Below are positions 8,259 to 16,498 of a stretch of DNA of 43,618 nt, one piece after another. Made by a program: the position numbers and the translations under genes. The stretch spans positions 1 to 43,618 of the forward strand of contig JAQVBA010000001.1 in the NCBI GenBank assembly GCA_028690555.1, written 5' to 3'. Every line of letters starts with the position of its first letter. The first letter of the stretch is position 1. This stretch comes from Acholeplasmataceae bacterium. Lineage in GTDB: Bacteria > Bacillota_I > Bacilli_A > Acholeplasmatales > Acholeplasmataceae. The notes beneath the pieces were generated by a model. The model was not told the origin of the DNA and searched no databases. It saw only the letters and a list, made by a program, of their open reading frames with translations.

Positions 8259-10346
8259 TTAATTTTCTTTTTTTACTTTTCTAATCGATGGATGACTTTC
8301 TAATATCTTTTTGATACCATGTGGGAATCCAAATGCAATCGTTGCAATATCATCATCCACGCGAATGACAACACCTTTTCCAAAAACTTGATGCATCACA
8401 TGATCTCCAGTGCTTAACATATGTTTTTGTGTGTCATCATTTTGGTCAATCTCTTTGTTTTCATTGATACCAATTTTTGATTCTTTTAAGAATCTTGATG
8501 GGATGCTATGTCTCATTGAACCATAAAGCATTCTTTGATCTGCATAAGACAAATAAAGTTTTTCTTTAGCACGAGTCATTCCAACATAAGCTACTCTTCG
8601 TTCTTCTTCGATTTCAAATGAGCTGCCTAAAGATCGATCCCCAGGAAAAATACCTTCTTCCATCACAACCATAAAAACAACTTGAAACTCTAAACCTTTA
8701 ACTTGATGATATGTCGATAATTTCACACGATTCACATCTTCAACATCTTGATCCAAATCACTATAAAGTGAAATTTGATCGAGTTGTTGATGAAGTTTTT
8801 CAACAAAAGTTCCTTCATAATAGTAATCGCCTCTTGAAAAGACGGTCTTTAAATCCATCAAGTTCTCAATGCGATCATCAGCGACATCATCACCTTCTTC
8901 TTTTAGGCTTTCAATATATTTTGTTTTTGCCATTAAAACTGCCATGATCTCATCAAGGGCTTCCATGTCATTAAATGCATCACGAATTTCAATCATCATT
9001 TCTTTAAACTCTTGCAATCCCTTTTTAGCTTGTGGGGTGACTTCCACATAATCGATGGCTTTAAACATGGAAATATTTAAATCTTTTGCTTTTTGTTCTA
9101 ATTTTTGAACGGATACTTGTCCAACTTGTCGTTTGGGAACATTGATAATTCTCTTTAAGTAAAAATCTTGATTAAAATCCAATGCAAGACGAATAAAGGC
9201 GAGCGCATCTTTAATCTCTCTTCTCTGATAAAATGAGATACCACCATAAATAATGTATGGAATTTCAGATTTTATTAAAGTATCTTCAAACATTCTCGAT
9301 AATACATTGTTTCGATACAAAATAGCCATTTCATCATAAGGAATACCCATATGATGTAACCTTTGAATTTCGTTTGCAACAAAAAATGATTCTTGAAAAT
9401 CGTTCATTGCGTGATGATAATAAGGTGCCTCACCTAATCCTTTATCACTTTCTAGATTTTTTGCTGCTGGACGATTCATATTAAAACGAATCAATTGATT
9501 AGCTGCTTGTAAAATTAAGTTGGTTGAACGATAATTTTGATCTAAAATCACTTTTTCCGCATTGAAATCACGTTCAAAAAAACGTGCGTTTTCATAATTT
9601 GCGCCACGGAAAGAGTAGATGCTTTGATCAGGATCACCCACAACAAAAACTTGACGATGAACTTCCCCTAAAATCTTTAATAATCGGTATTGAATGTGAT
9701 CTGTATCTTGAAACTCATCCACTAAAATATGATGAAAATAGGTTTGATAATAATGCTTTGTTTTGGGGATAGTTTCAAATATCTCTAAAGGATACAATAA
9801 CAAATCATCAAAATCAACTAATTGGTTGTCACGAAGATAACTTTGATATTTTAAAAATATTTTTTCCTCTTCTGTTTTTTCAAATTCTTCCATGCGTTTC
9901 ATTTTAAAAAGTGAGAAAAGATTTCTCAAAGCCTTAACTGAAAACATCTTTAAATCAAAACCCATATCCTTGATTTGATCACTGATAATCTTTTTTTGAT
10001 CATCGTCATCAATCACTGTAAAATTGGGACGATAGCCATAAGGTAATTCAGCAATATGTTTTCTTAAGATTTGAAGACCAAATGCGTGAAACGTATATAA
10101 CCAAACACTTGAAGCATAAGGTCCAGTCATGTCAATGACACGTTGCTTCATTTCTCTTGCTGCTTTATTTGTAAATGTTACGGCAAGTATTTTAGAAGGG
10201 TCCATGCCTTCTAATATGAGATAAGCAATTTTAGAAGTTAATGTTTTCGTCTTGCCTGTTCCAGCACCAGCGACAACAAAAAGCGGACCACCCGGATGGA
10301 TGACCGCCTTGAGTTGCGATTCATTTAGGGATGTTAAGAAATTCAT
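8259..10346 (-). CDS. pcrA: ATP-dependent DNA helicase PcrA
   Basis: UvrD-family 3'-5' helicase acting in excision repair, removal of RecA filaments and rolling-circle replication. The 695 residues are the family length. Motifs include GAGTGKT at 27-33, DEFQDTD, GDPDQSIYSFRGA, QNYRST, the 2B region (YGGISFYQRREIKD), YHQVKGLEFQ and VAYVGMTRAKEKL. The last 50 residues contain the PcrA C-terminal Tudor-like element (GDHVMHQVFGKGVV ... GIKKI) that contacts RNA polymerase in PcrA. It starts 14 bp after glnS and is followed by the compact paralogue, ligA and uvrA; pcrA-ligA adjacency is common in Firmicutes. The ribosome site is weak (GTGGGA). Confidence 0.97.
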   Translation of the reverse strand: MNFLTSLNESQLKAVIHPGGPLFVVAGAGTGKTKTLTSKIAYLILEGMDPSKILAVTFTNKAAREMKQRVIDMTGPYASSVWLYTFHAFGLQILRKHIAELPYGYRPNFTVIDDDDQKKIISDQIKDMGFDLKMFSVKALRNLFSLFKMKRMEEFEKTEEEKIFLKYQSYLRDNQLVDFDDLLLYPLEIFETIPKTKHYYQTYFHHILVDEFQDTDHIQYRLLKILGEVHRQVFVVGDPDQSIYSFRGANYENARFFERDFNAEKVILDQNYRSTNLILQAANQLIRFNMNRPAAKNLESDKGLGEAPYYHHAMNDFQESFFVANEIQRLHHMGIPYDEMAILYRNNVLSRMFEDTLIKSEIPYIIYGGISFYQRREIKDALAFIRLALDFNQDFYLKRIINVPKRQVGQVSVQKLEQKAKDLNISMFKAIDYVEVTPQAKKGLQEFKEMMIEIRDAFNDMEALDEIMAVLMAKTKYIESLKEEGDDVADDRIENLMDLKTVFSRGDYYYEGTFVEKLHQQLDQISLYSDLDQDVEDVNRVKLSTYHQVKGLEFQVVFMVVMEEGIFPGDRSLGSSFEIEEERRVAYVGMTRAKEKLYLSYADQRMLYGSMRHSIPSRFLKESKIGINENKEIDQNDDTQKHMLSTGDHVMHQVFGKGVVIRVDDDIATIAFGFPHGIKKILESHPSIRKVKKEN

Positions 10347-10360
10347 AAAAATCCCACTTT

Positions 10361-11992
10361 CTATTTGTAAGAACTCTTTAAAGGTACAATTTCATTAAAT
10401 ACTAAGTGTTCTTTTTTTGAATCATGATCCACATTAAAATATCCATTACGCATGAATTGGAACTTCTCTTGAGGTTCTACTGATCCTAGGGCTTCTTCAA
10501 CGATCCCTTTTTCAACGTGCCATGAATTTTGATTAAAACGATCCATTAAATTCATGGAATCATCACCAATAATGAGTGGACCAAAGAAATTGAATGTTGC
10601 ATGATGCCCATGTGTTTTTTCAACATAATGAATTGTTCCATTTGGTTTTCTTTCGTTAAATCCACTACCGCTCTTGGTATTTTCGTCATAGGTTGCTAAA
10701 ACTTCAATGATATCTCCACGATCATCATGAATCACATCATATGCTTTAATAAAATAAGCATGGAATAAACGAACTTCTTCATTTAAAGCAAGTCGTTTAT
10801 ATTTATTGTTGGGTTTATTTAAAACAAAATCATCTTGTTCAATATAAATGTGTTTTGAAAAAGGTATTTTTCTTGAACCCAATTCTGGATGATCTTGATG
10901 ATATAAAACATCAAAATATTCGATTTTATCTTCTGGATAATTTGTGATGGTTACTTTGAGAGGTTTGATAATTGCCATCACGCGTTTTGCATGATCTTGT
11001 AAATCATCTCTGACTGCAGCTTCAAGCATATCAAAGCTAGCCGTTGAATTAACTTTAGATAATCCAGTTGAAACAACGAAATTTCGAATAGCTTCTGGGG
11101 TGTAACCTCTTCGACGCATACCTCTTAAAGTCGGCATTCTTGGGTCGTCCCAACCAATCACTTTATGTTCTTCAACAAGTTGTCTTAAGAAACGCTTACT
11201 CATAACCGTGTTTTCAATATTAAGTCGACCAAATTCAATTTGGCGAGGAACTTTTGGCATTTCGGTTTCACGAACTACCCAGTCGTAAAGTGGTCTATGA
11301 TCTTCAAACTCTAAACTGCATAATGAATGGGTAATTCCCTCAATAGCATCTTCTAATGGATGCGCATAATCATACATGGGATAAATACACCATTTGGTTC
11401 CCGTATTGTGGTGTTCAGCAAATGAAATGCGATACAATACAGGATCTCTCATGTTCATGTTAGGACTTGCCATATCAATTTTGGCGCGTAAAACACATTC
11501 GCCTTCTTTGAATTTACCTAAGCGCATGTCTTCAAAAAGTTTTAAATTTTCTTCAACCGTACGATTTCTATATTTTGATTCAACACCAGGAGTATTAACG
11601 TTACCGCGATCTTTTGCGATTTCATCAGCTGAAGAATGATCGACATAAGCTAATCCTTTTTTAATCAAAACAATCGCTCTTTCGTACATTTCTTCAAAAT
11701 AGTCTGATGCAAAATATATATTTTTAGGTTCATAACCTAACCAACGAATATCCTCTAAAATAGATTTTACGTAAATATCGTCTTCTTTTTCTGGATTTGT
11801 ATCATCATAACGAAGATTTGTATAACCACCATATTGATTCGCACTTTCAAAATCTGTAATAATAGCTCGTGCGTGACCAATGTGTAAAAACCCGTTGGGT
11901 TCGGGTGGGAATCGTGTAATGATTTCTTTGTGTTTTCCAGTCTCTAAATCTTGTTCAATAATTGTTTTAATAAAATTGGATGTGTTTTCCAT
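10361..11992 (-). CDS. glnS: Glutaminyl-tRNA synthetase
   Basis: Class I synthetase charging tRNA-Gln directly with glutamine. The 543 residues match bacterial GlnRS (about 550). The N-terminal motif TRFPPEPNGFLHIGHA carries the HIGH signature at 37-40 in the GlnRS form rather than the GluRS form, and VMSKRFL near residue 264 is the KMSKS counterpart. The C-terminal half has the two-barrel anticodon-binding region expected of GlnRS. GAGGTG lies eight bases before the ATG. It heads the glnS-pcrA-helicase-ligA-uvrA series, although its product has no obvious link to repair. Most Firmicutes and mycoplasmas lack GlnRS and make Gln-tRNA with GatCAB, so the gene may have been acquired; its base composition does not stand out from its neighbours. 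Confidence 0.95.
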   Translation of the reverse strand: MENTSNFIKTIIEQDLETGKHKEIITRFPPEPNGFLHIGHARAIITDFESANQYGGYTNLRYDDTNPEKEDDIYVKSILEDIRWLGYEPKNIYFASDYFEEMYERAIVLIKKGLAYVDHSSADEIAKDRGNVNTPGVESKYRNRTVEENLKLFEDMRLGKFKEGECVLRAKIDMASPNMNMRDPVLYRISFAEHHNTGTKWCIYPMYDYAHPLEDAIEGITHSLCSLEFEDHRPLYDWVVRETEMPKVPRQIEFGRLNIENTVMSKRFLRQLVEEHKVIGWDDPRMPTLRGMRRRGYTPEAIRNFVVSTGLSKVNSTASFDMLEAAVRDDLQDHAKRVMAIIKPLKVTITNYPEDKIEYFDVLYHQDHPELGSRKIPFSKHIYIEQDDFVLNKPNNKYKRLALNEEVRLFHAYFIKAYDVIHDDRGDIIEVLATYDENTKSGSGFNERKPNGTIHYVEKTHGHHATFNFFGPLIIGDDSMNLMDRFNQNSWHVEKGIVEEALGSVEPQEKFQFMRNGYFNVDHDSKKEHLVFNEIVPLKSSYK

Positions 11993-12014
11993 AGCATCAC
12001 CTCGTAACGTATTT

Positions 12015-12020
12015 ATTATA
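12015..12020 (-). promoter_or_regulatory. -10 element of the glnS operon promoter
   Basis: A perfect TATAAT on the minus strand, 22 bases before the glnS ATG. At 17 bp upstream lies TTGTAG, a poor -35 match that falls inside the loop of the terminator hairpin of the preceding gene, so the promoter and terminator overlap. Confidence 0.55.
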
Positions 12021-12024
12021 CGAT

Positions 12025-12057
12025 AAAACCCCTCGTTCTACAAGCACAAGGGGTTTT
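12025..12057 (-). terminator. Intrinsic terminator after the diguanylate cyclase gene
   Basis: Nine-base stem (AAAACCCCT paired with AGGGGTTTT) around a 15-base loop. The minus-strand copy ends in TTTT and lies 21 bases beyond the cyclase stop codon. The run of U is short, so termination may be partial. Confidence 0.7.
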
Positions 12058-12078
12058 AAATACTTTTCATAAAAAGGG

Positions 12079-13197
12079 TTATCTTGATTTGTTTTGATAC
12101 ATTTTTTGATCGACTTTAAAATAGAGTTCATCATACGTTGCATTAATGGTTGAAGGCTCATATCCGTAACTAAAAGTGATGGATTGAATTTGTGGTATTT
12201 TTGAGTTTTTTAATACAGTTTTTAGTTCTTTAATTGAGTCTTCGATGTGACATTGGTCACAATTCTCATGGAAAACAATAAACTCATCTCCACCAAGTCT
12301 GGCAACCATACCCAATTTTGAAAAGATTTTAGTCAATGAATTAGCAAATTCAATTAAAACTAAATCGCCAATTAAATGGCCATGCTGATCATTGATTTCC
12401 TTGAATCGATCTAAATCAAAAATGAGTAACACAAAGTTCTTTTTCTTTTCAATCATTTGGTTTGTATAATCTTCAAAACTTTGTCGATTATACACTTTAG
12501 TTAAATAGTCTTTGCCTGTCGATGTGGTTTCAAGTAAAAAATAAGCCATAAATAATGCGATACCGATCGTTGACCAGCCAAAGAATAAACGTGAATAGAA
12601 AGTGTGCACTAATGCTCCCATGAGTGGGATAAATAAAAATAATACAACCATCCATATTAACGACGTTGATACTCTTTTTCTATGCTTATAAACAATTAAA
12701 ATAGAAAAGAAATACACAAGATATATTAGCACATCATTAACCCATTTTAATGAACCACTTCGATAACCATAAGTTTCTGGATTGATTTCAAAGAATATTG
12801 GTGTAAATCCGTTAATAATTAATAAGATCACAATCACGACAAATGCCTGCATATAATAAAATCGATTTTTTAATCGATCTTTTGATTCAAATATTTTAAA
12901 ATCAACATAACTTACCCATAAGCCAGCCATACTTGTTCCAAGTAATACTAATAAAAAATTCGAGTAATAACTATAAAAAAATCCATTTTTAACCATCAAA
13001 CCATCGGTAATCCATGTTAATGGTTCAACAATAAGCGATGCAATATTCATGATTACTAAAACCCTTAATAATTTTTTTGAATAATTATCAATCGAGTCTT
13101 TACTTTTAGCCTTCATGATAATATATAAAACAATCAACATCATGATTGCAAAAATATTGACTGAAAACATTTGAAGATATTGATAAACTGTCATCAT
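12079..13197 (-). CDS. Membrane diguanylate cyclase (7-TM + GGDEF)
   Basis: Makes the second messenger cyclic di-GMP from two GTP. The 372-residue protein has about seven hydrophobic helices in the first 235 residues and no recognised sensor motif, then a GGDEF domain. The catalytic motif RLGGDEF is intact (GGDEF at 302-306), as are FDLDRFKEIND and GHLIGD, which bind metal and GTP, so it should be active. The RxxD inhibitory site normally found just before the GGDEF loop is absent (KLGM in its place), which suggests no product feedback. Two ATGs in a row follow GAGGTG; the second, at 13194, has the better spacing. It diverges from the ferredoxin gene and ends in its own terminator. The signal sensed is unknown. 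Confidence 0.9.
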   Translation of the reverse strand: MMTVYQYLQMFSVNIFAIMMLIVLYIIMKAKSKDSIDNYSKKLLRVLVIMNIASLIVEPLTWITDGLMVKNGFFYSYYSNFLLVLLGTSMAGLWVSYVDFKIFESKDRLKNRFYYMQAFVVIVILLIINGFTPIFFEINPETYGYRSGSLKWVNDVLIYLVYFFSILIVYKHRKRVSTSLIWMVVLFLFIPLMGALVHTFYSRLFFGWSTIGIALFMAYFLLETTSTGKDYLTKVYNRQSFEDYTNQMIEKKKNFVLLIFDLDRFKEINDQHGHLIGDLVLIEFANSLTKIFSKLGMVARLGGDEFIVFHENCDQCHIEDSIKELKTVLKNSKIPQIQSITFSYGYEPSTINATYDELYFKVDQKMYQNKSR

Positions 13198-13310
13198 GTC
13201 ACCTCATTCAATCTCATTTACGGTCATTATATCACGATTTTATAATCATTATATATTAGATGCAATTCTTTATAATTAACCCCGTTTTTTAGTTTCACAG
13301 GTTTACTTTC

Positions 13311-13339
13311 TTGACAAACTCGTATACAATAATAATAGA
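13311..13339 (+). promoter_or_regulatory. Promoter of the ferredoxin gene
   Basis: A perfect -35 TTGACA at 13311-13316 is followed by an AT-rich stretch that offers AATAAT (13331-13336, spacing 14) or AATAGA (13334-13339, spacing 17) as the -10. The -35 is clear and the -10 is ambiguous. The ribosome site GGAGG lies 9 bases before the start codon. Confidence 0.55.
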
Positions 13340-13362
13340 CCACACGTATGGAGGATTAAAAT

Positions 13363-13530
13363 ATGCCAAGAAGAATTACTGATGTTTGTATCGCTTGTGG
13401 CGCATGCCAAGCGGAATGTCCAGTGGATTGTATTTCAGAAGGCGATATCTACGTTATTGACGAAGATATTTGCATTGATTGTGGCGCTTGCCAAGCAGTT
13501 TGCCCAACAGACGCTATTATTGAAGTATAA
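13363..13530 (+). CDS. 2[4Fe-4S] ferredoxin, clostridial type
   Basis: A 55-residue electron carrier. Two CxxCxxC...CP motifs are seen: Cys9, 12, 15 with Cys47 should bind one cluster, and Cys37, 40, 43 with Cys19 the other, the standard swapped arrangement. One extra Cys at 23 follows the first motif (CPVDC). The middle is acidic, as in other low-potential ferredoxins. It has its own promoter (TTGACA), a strong TATGGAGG ribosome site and a hairpin terminator 22 bases after the stop, so it is probably an independent, well-expressed transcript. Partner oxidoreductases are not in the window. Direct reading of the cysteine pattern makes the call firm. Confidence 0.97.
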   Translation: MPRRITDVCIACGACQAECPVDCISEGDIYVIDEDICIDCGACQAVCPTDAIIEV

Positions 13531-13551
13531 TCATATTGATTTTTTAGAAAG

Positions 13552-13581
13552 AAAAAACTACCAAATTCTGGTAGTTTTTTT
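13552..13581. terminator. Bidirectional intrinsic terminator between ferredoxin and the 599-residue gene
   Basis: Perfect stem ACTACCA/TGGTAGT with a five-base loop, flanked by six A before and seven T after, so it can terminate the plus-strand ferredoxin transcript and the convergent minus-strand gene ending at 13600. Confidence 0.88.
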
Positions 13582-13599
13582 ATTTGTTATCTTAATATT

Positions 13600-15399
13600 T
13601 TATGGCAATAATCCTAATAAATCTTCATAAGACATTCCAGTATCTCCTAAAGCTGCAGTGAGTTCTGTAAATAAAGCTTCTTGTTCTGCTTCATCCATGC
13701 CTTCTATGACTGTCATCACTTCTGTGATCGCCTCATCAAGTGCTTCGGGATCATCAATACTTTCAGTTACTTCAATCAATGCTGTCGATAACTCTTCGGG
13801 AATATTTTCACTTTCTGTAATCAATGTAATGGATGTTTCAATCATTTCACCAACCATTTCATTGATTAATTCATCAATAACTTCTGGATTATCAATATTA
13901 TCAATAACCGCTTGAATGGAATCTGCAAGTTCTGGTGGTAAGTCTGGATTGCCTTGTACAAGTTCAAGAGCAGCAGTTGCCAATTCTTCGACATTACCTA
14001 AATCTTCAAACAGATTAAGTTGAATATATAAATAGAGATGAAGATTTTTAATTTCAGAACCAACAATATTAATCCCTGTAGAATCCATCATTTGGTCAAA
14101 ATCACGAATGATAATTGAATCACCTTCAATTAATTCATTTTCACCTAAAACATCTAAAATTAAACCAATATGTTCTTCACTTAAACTTAACTCGCCTGCA
14201 TCAAGTCCTTTTAAGTGGAATAATAAATCAGAACCAATAATTTCTGGAATAGCATGAATTTTAATAATCGATGGTAAAACTTTTGATGGGTCATTTATAT
14301 CCACAATTTGAAGAGGAATGTTTACAATCATATCTTCTTCCATGGTGACATAAGGTACATAAATATAAGCTTTATAATTTTCCATCAAATCAACTTCAGT
14401 CACATACCCGTTTACCGTTAAATTGGGACGCATAAAATACTCGAATACACGATTTAATGTGAAATCATCAAGTTTAATATATGGGTCTTCGCCTGTAACT
14501 GATGAAAGAATCACTGTGCTAGCTTTAGAAGTTAATATGGTTTGCATATGTGCATCATCAATAATCTTATCTTCATTCGCTAAGACTACAGGTTCTGTTT
14601 CATCAATAATTTTACCTAATGCAATTTCAGCTGCAAAAACTTCATCATCAAAACCAATATCAATTAATTCATTTTCACCAATAAATTGTAATAATGCATC
14701 AATTAAAGGTTTGTTTTCATCATTTTCATCCAAGAAACTATTCAAAAGAGCATCTACTTCTACCGTGACTTTTCTTTCGATTGGATCAAATGTGCCAATC
14801 CCCTCAATTTGTTCAGAAATAAGTTCTTCTAGATTTTGTCCAGTCACTCTTTCAGCAATCCAACTCGCTGCGGTCATTGCCCATGCAAGTGGTACATTAC
14901 CAATGGTCACTTTATCTAAAGTTAACACAATCTCTTCAGTATCAATTTCTAGAATAAACGAAAGTAACAATCGTGTTTTGAAGGTGAATCCACCAACAAA
15001 CGCATGCAAACCGGATTCAATTTCAATCACATTACCTTCTTTAAATCGAACCCAAGATCCTTGATAGGCATACATTTCTTCTTTTAAAACATAATTTTTT
15101 TCATCGTCAGTTGCAGTATCTACTAAATAATTTGGATTCATTTCTTGGAATTGCGTCAATAATAATTGATTCACAGTTTCTTGATTAATTTCCAAATCAA
15201 AAGTAGATGTTGGAGTCGCATCTAACAAAAATGCGTCGATTTCTTCAACAACCATTTCTTCAAAATTTACTTGTCCTGTTCCAGATGTGAATTCATCGAC
15301 AGGAATATCAACACTTTTATACATTGCACCGACAAAAGCTAGAGGTATACCTAACATAAGCAGTATCGGTAAGATAAACAATTTGAATAAAAATCCCAT
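13600..15399 (-). CDS. Unrecognised membrane-anchored acidic protein with C-terminal repeats
   Basis: I do not recognise the family. The 599-residue product begins with one hydrophobic segment (FLFKLFILPILLMLGIPLAF) and no lipobox or clear cleavage site, so it is probably a signal anchor with the bulk outside the membrane. The body is strongly acidic, with beta-like stretches. The phrase GENELI occurs twice, hinting at two related domains. Two helical repeats with a period of 46 residues lie at about 487-516 and 533-562, sharing PEL...I.NIDNPE-like and SIDDPEALDEA-like cores. AAGGGAG lies before the ATG at 15399; a GTG at 15408 is the alternative. The gene is monocistronic, between two hairpin terminators. 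A surface, adhesion or envelope role is a guess. Confidence 0.8.
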   Translation of the reverse strand: MGFLFKLFILPILLMLGIPLAFVGAMYKSVDIPVDEFTSGTGQVNFEEMVVEEIDAFLLDATPTSTFDLEINQETVNQLLLTQFQEMNPNYLVDTATDDEKNYVLKEEMYAYQGSWVRFKEGNVIEIESGLHAFVGGFTFKTRLLLSFILEIDTEEIVLTLDKVTIGNVPLAWAMTAASWIAERVTGQNLEELISEQIEGIGTFDPIERKVTVEVDALLNSFLDENDENKPLIDALLQFIGENELIDIGFDDEVFAAEIALGKIIDETEPVVLANEDKIIDDAHMQTILTSKASTVILSSVTGEDPYIKLDDFTLNRVFEYFMRPNLTVNGYVTEVDLMENYKAYIYVPYVTMEEDMIVNIPLQIVDINDPSKVLPSIIKIHAIPEIIGSDLLFHLKGLDAGELSLSEEHIGLILDVLGENELIEGDSIIIRDFDQMMDSTGINIVGSEIKNLHLYLYIQLNLFEDLGNVEELATAALELVQGNPDLPPELADSIQAVIDNIDNPEVIDELINEMVGEMIETSITLITESENIPEELSTALIEVTESIDDPEALDEAITEVMTVIEGMDEAEQEALFTELTAALGDTGMSYEDLLGLLP

Positions 15400-15468
15400 A
15401 TTCTTCACTCCCTTCTTTTCTTCATCATATTACTTTTATGTTCAAAATACAATATATTCGCAAGCGAA

Positions 15469-15498
15469 TAAAAAAAACAGGTATCAAAAATGATACCT
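15469..15498 (-). terminator. Intrinsic terminator ending the S1-pgi-tsa operon
   Basis: Eight-base perfect stem AGGTATCA/TGATACCT with a four-base loop, followed on the minus strand by a run of seven T after one G. The stem begins within the tsaD stop codon. Confidence 0.92.
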
Positions 15499-16498
15499 AT
15501 AGTTCTTCAACGCTTAATGTGGAAATACCACCTAAAAGATAATTTGGAAGAGGTCCTACCTCATTTTGATAGTAAAATGCCGCAGCACCAATCATCGCTG
15601 CATTATCTGTACAATATTTCATGGATGGTATAATAATTTCTCGATTTGGAATTTCTTTAAATATACGATTTCTAAGTCCTTGGTTTGCTGCTACACCACC
15701 AGCAATGATGATTTGTTTCACATCATATGTTTCAGCAGCTAATTTTGTCTTTTCAATTAAAACATCTAAGACACTCGCTTGGAAAGATGCACACATATCA
15801 TTAATATGGATTGTTTCATTTCTTTGCTCTGCATTGTGCACTAAATTAACAACTGCACTCTTTAACCCTGAAAAACTAAAATCAAATTTTGTTTTATCTA
15901 AATATGGGCGTGGTAGTTGATAAGTATCATGTCCTAATGCAGCGAGTTTATCAACAATTGGTCCACCTGGATAAGCTAGGCCAAGTGTTCTTGCAACTTT
16001 ATCATAAGCTTCACCCACAGCATCATCAAGTGTAGTCCCAAGTAACTTAAATGACATATGCTTTTCCATATAGATAAGTTCAGTATGTCCCCCACTTATA
16101 AGTAGTGCTAATGCTGGAAATTTCATATCATGTTCAAGATTTGCTGCATAAATATGACCAATTAAATGATTAATACCAATAATAGGAATTTGATGAGCAA
16201 ATGCAAATGCTGTCGCTGCATTAATTCCAACAAGTAAAGATCCAATCAAGCCAGGCCCTTTCGTGACGGCTACTAAATCAATATCACTTTCTTTAATATT
16301 TGCATTTAGGATGGCTTGCTCAAATACTCTTGTCATATGAACGACATGGTTTCTTGAAGCGATTTCAGGAACAACTCCACCATAGACTTTATGAATATCG
16401 ATTTGTGACAAAACGATGTGAGATAAAACTTCTTTATAATCTTTTAGTATCGCAACACTACTTTCGTCACAACTACTTTCAACTGCTAATATAATCAT
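15497..16498 (-). CDS. tsaD: tRNA N6-adenosine threonylcarbamoyltransferase TsaD
   Basis: Transfers the threonylcarbamoyl group to A37 of ANN-decoding tRNAs (the t6A modification), working with TsaB and TsaE. The 333 residues are normal for the Kae1/Qri7/TsaD family. Visible are the N-terminal AVESSCDESSVAI, the metal-binding His pair in NHLIGH (His111, His115), the phosphate-binding region ISGGHTEL and the late metal motif CTDNAAMIG. Its ATG overlaps the rimI stop by 4 bp, so it is translationally coupled. The complete set tsaE, tsaB, tsaD lies in one operon; tsaC (threonylcarbamoyl-AMP synthase) is not in the window. Confidence 0.97.
   Translation of the reverse strand: MIILAVESSCDESSVAILKDYKEVLSHIVLSQIDIHKVYGGVVPEIASRNHVVHMTRVFEQAILNANIKESDIDLVAVTKGPGLIGSLLVGINAATAFAFAHQIPIIGINHLIGHIYAANLEHDMKFPALALLISGGHTELIYMEKHMSFKLLGTTLDDAVGEAYDKVARTLGLAYPGGPIVDKLAALGHDTYQLPRPYLDKTKFDFSFSGLKSAVVNLVHNAEQRNETIHINDMCASFQASVLDVLIEKTKLAAETYDVKQIIIAGGVAANQGLRNRIFKEIPNREIIIPSMKYCTDNAAMIGAAAFYYQNEVGPLPNYLLGGISTLSVEEL

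Noticed and set aside
10361..11992. Glutamyl- rather than glutaminyl-tRNA synthetase
   Set aside because: The HIGH region and the length with two-barrel C-terminus follow GlnRS, not bacterial GluRS.
14423..15064. 213-codon open frame on the plus strand
   Set aside because: It lies wholly opposite the 599-residue gene, is Ser/Ile-rich as expected for the complement of acidic AT-rich coding sequence, and has no ribosome site or promoter.
15458..15469. TTCGCAAGCGAA palindrome upstream of the 599-residue gene
   Set aside because: A short isolated inverted repeat beside the tsaD terminator, with no second copy and no promoter element close by, so I do not call an operator.
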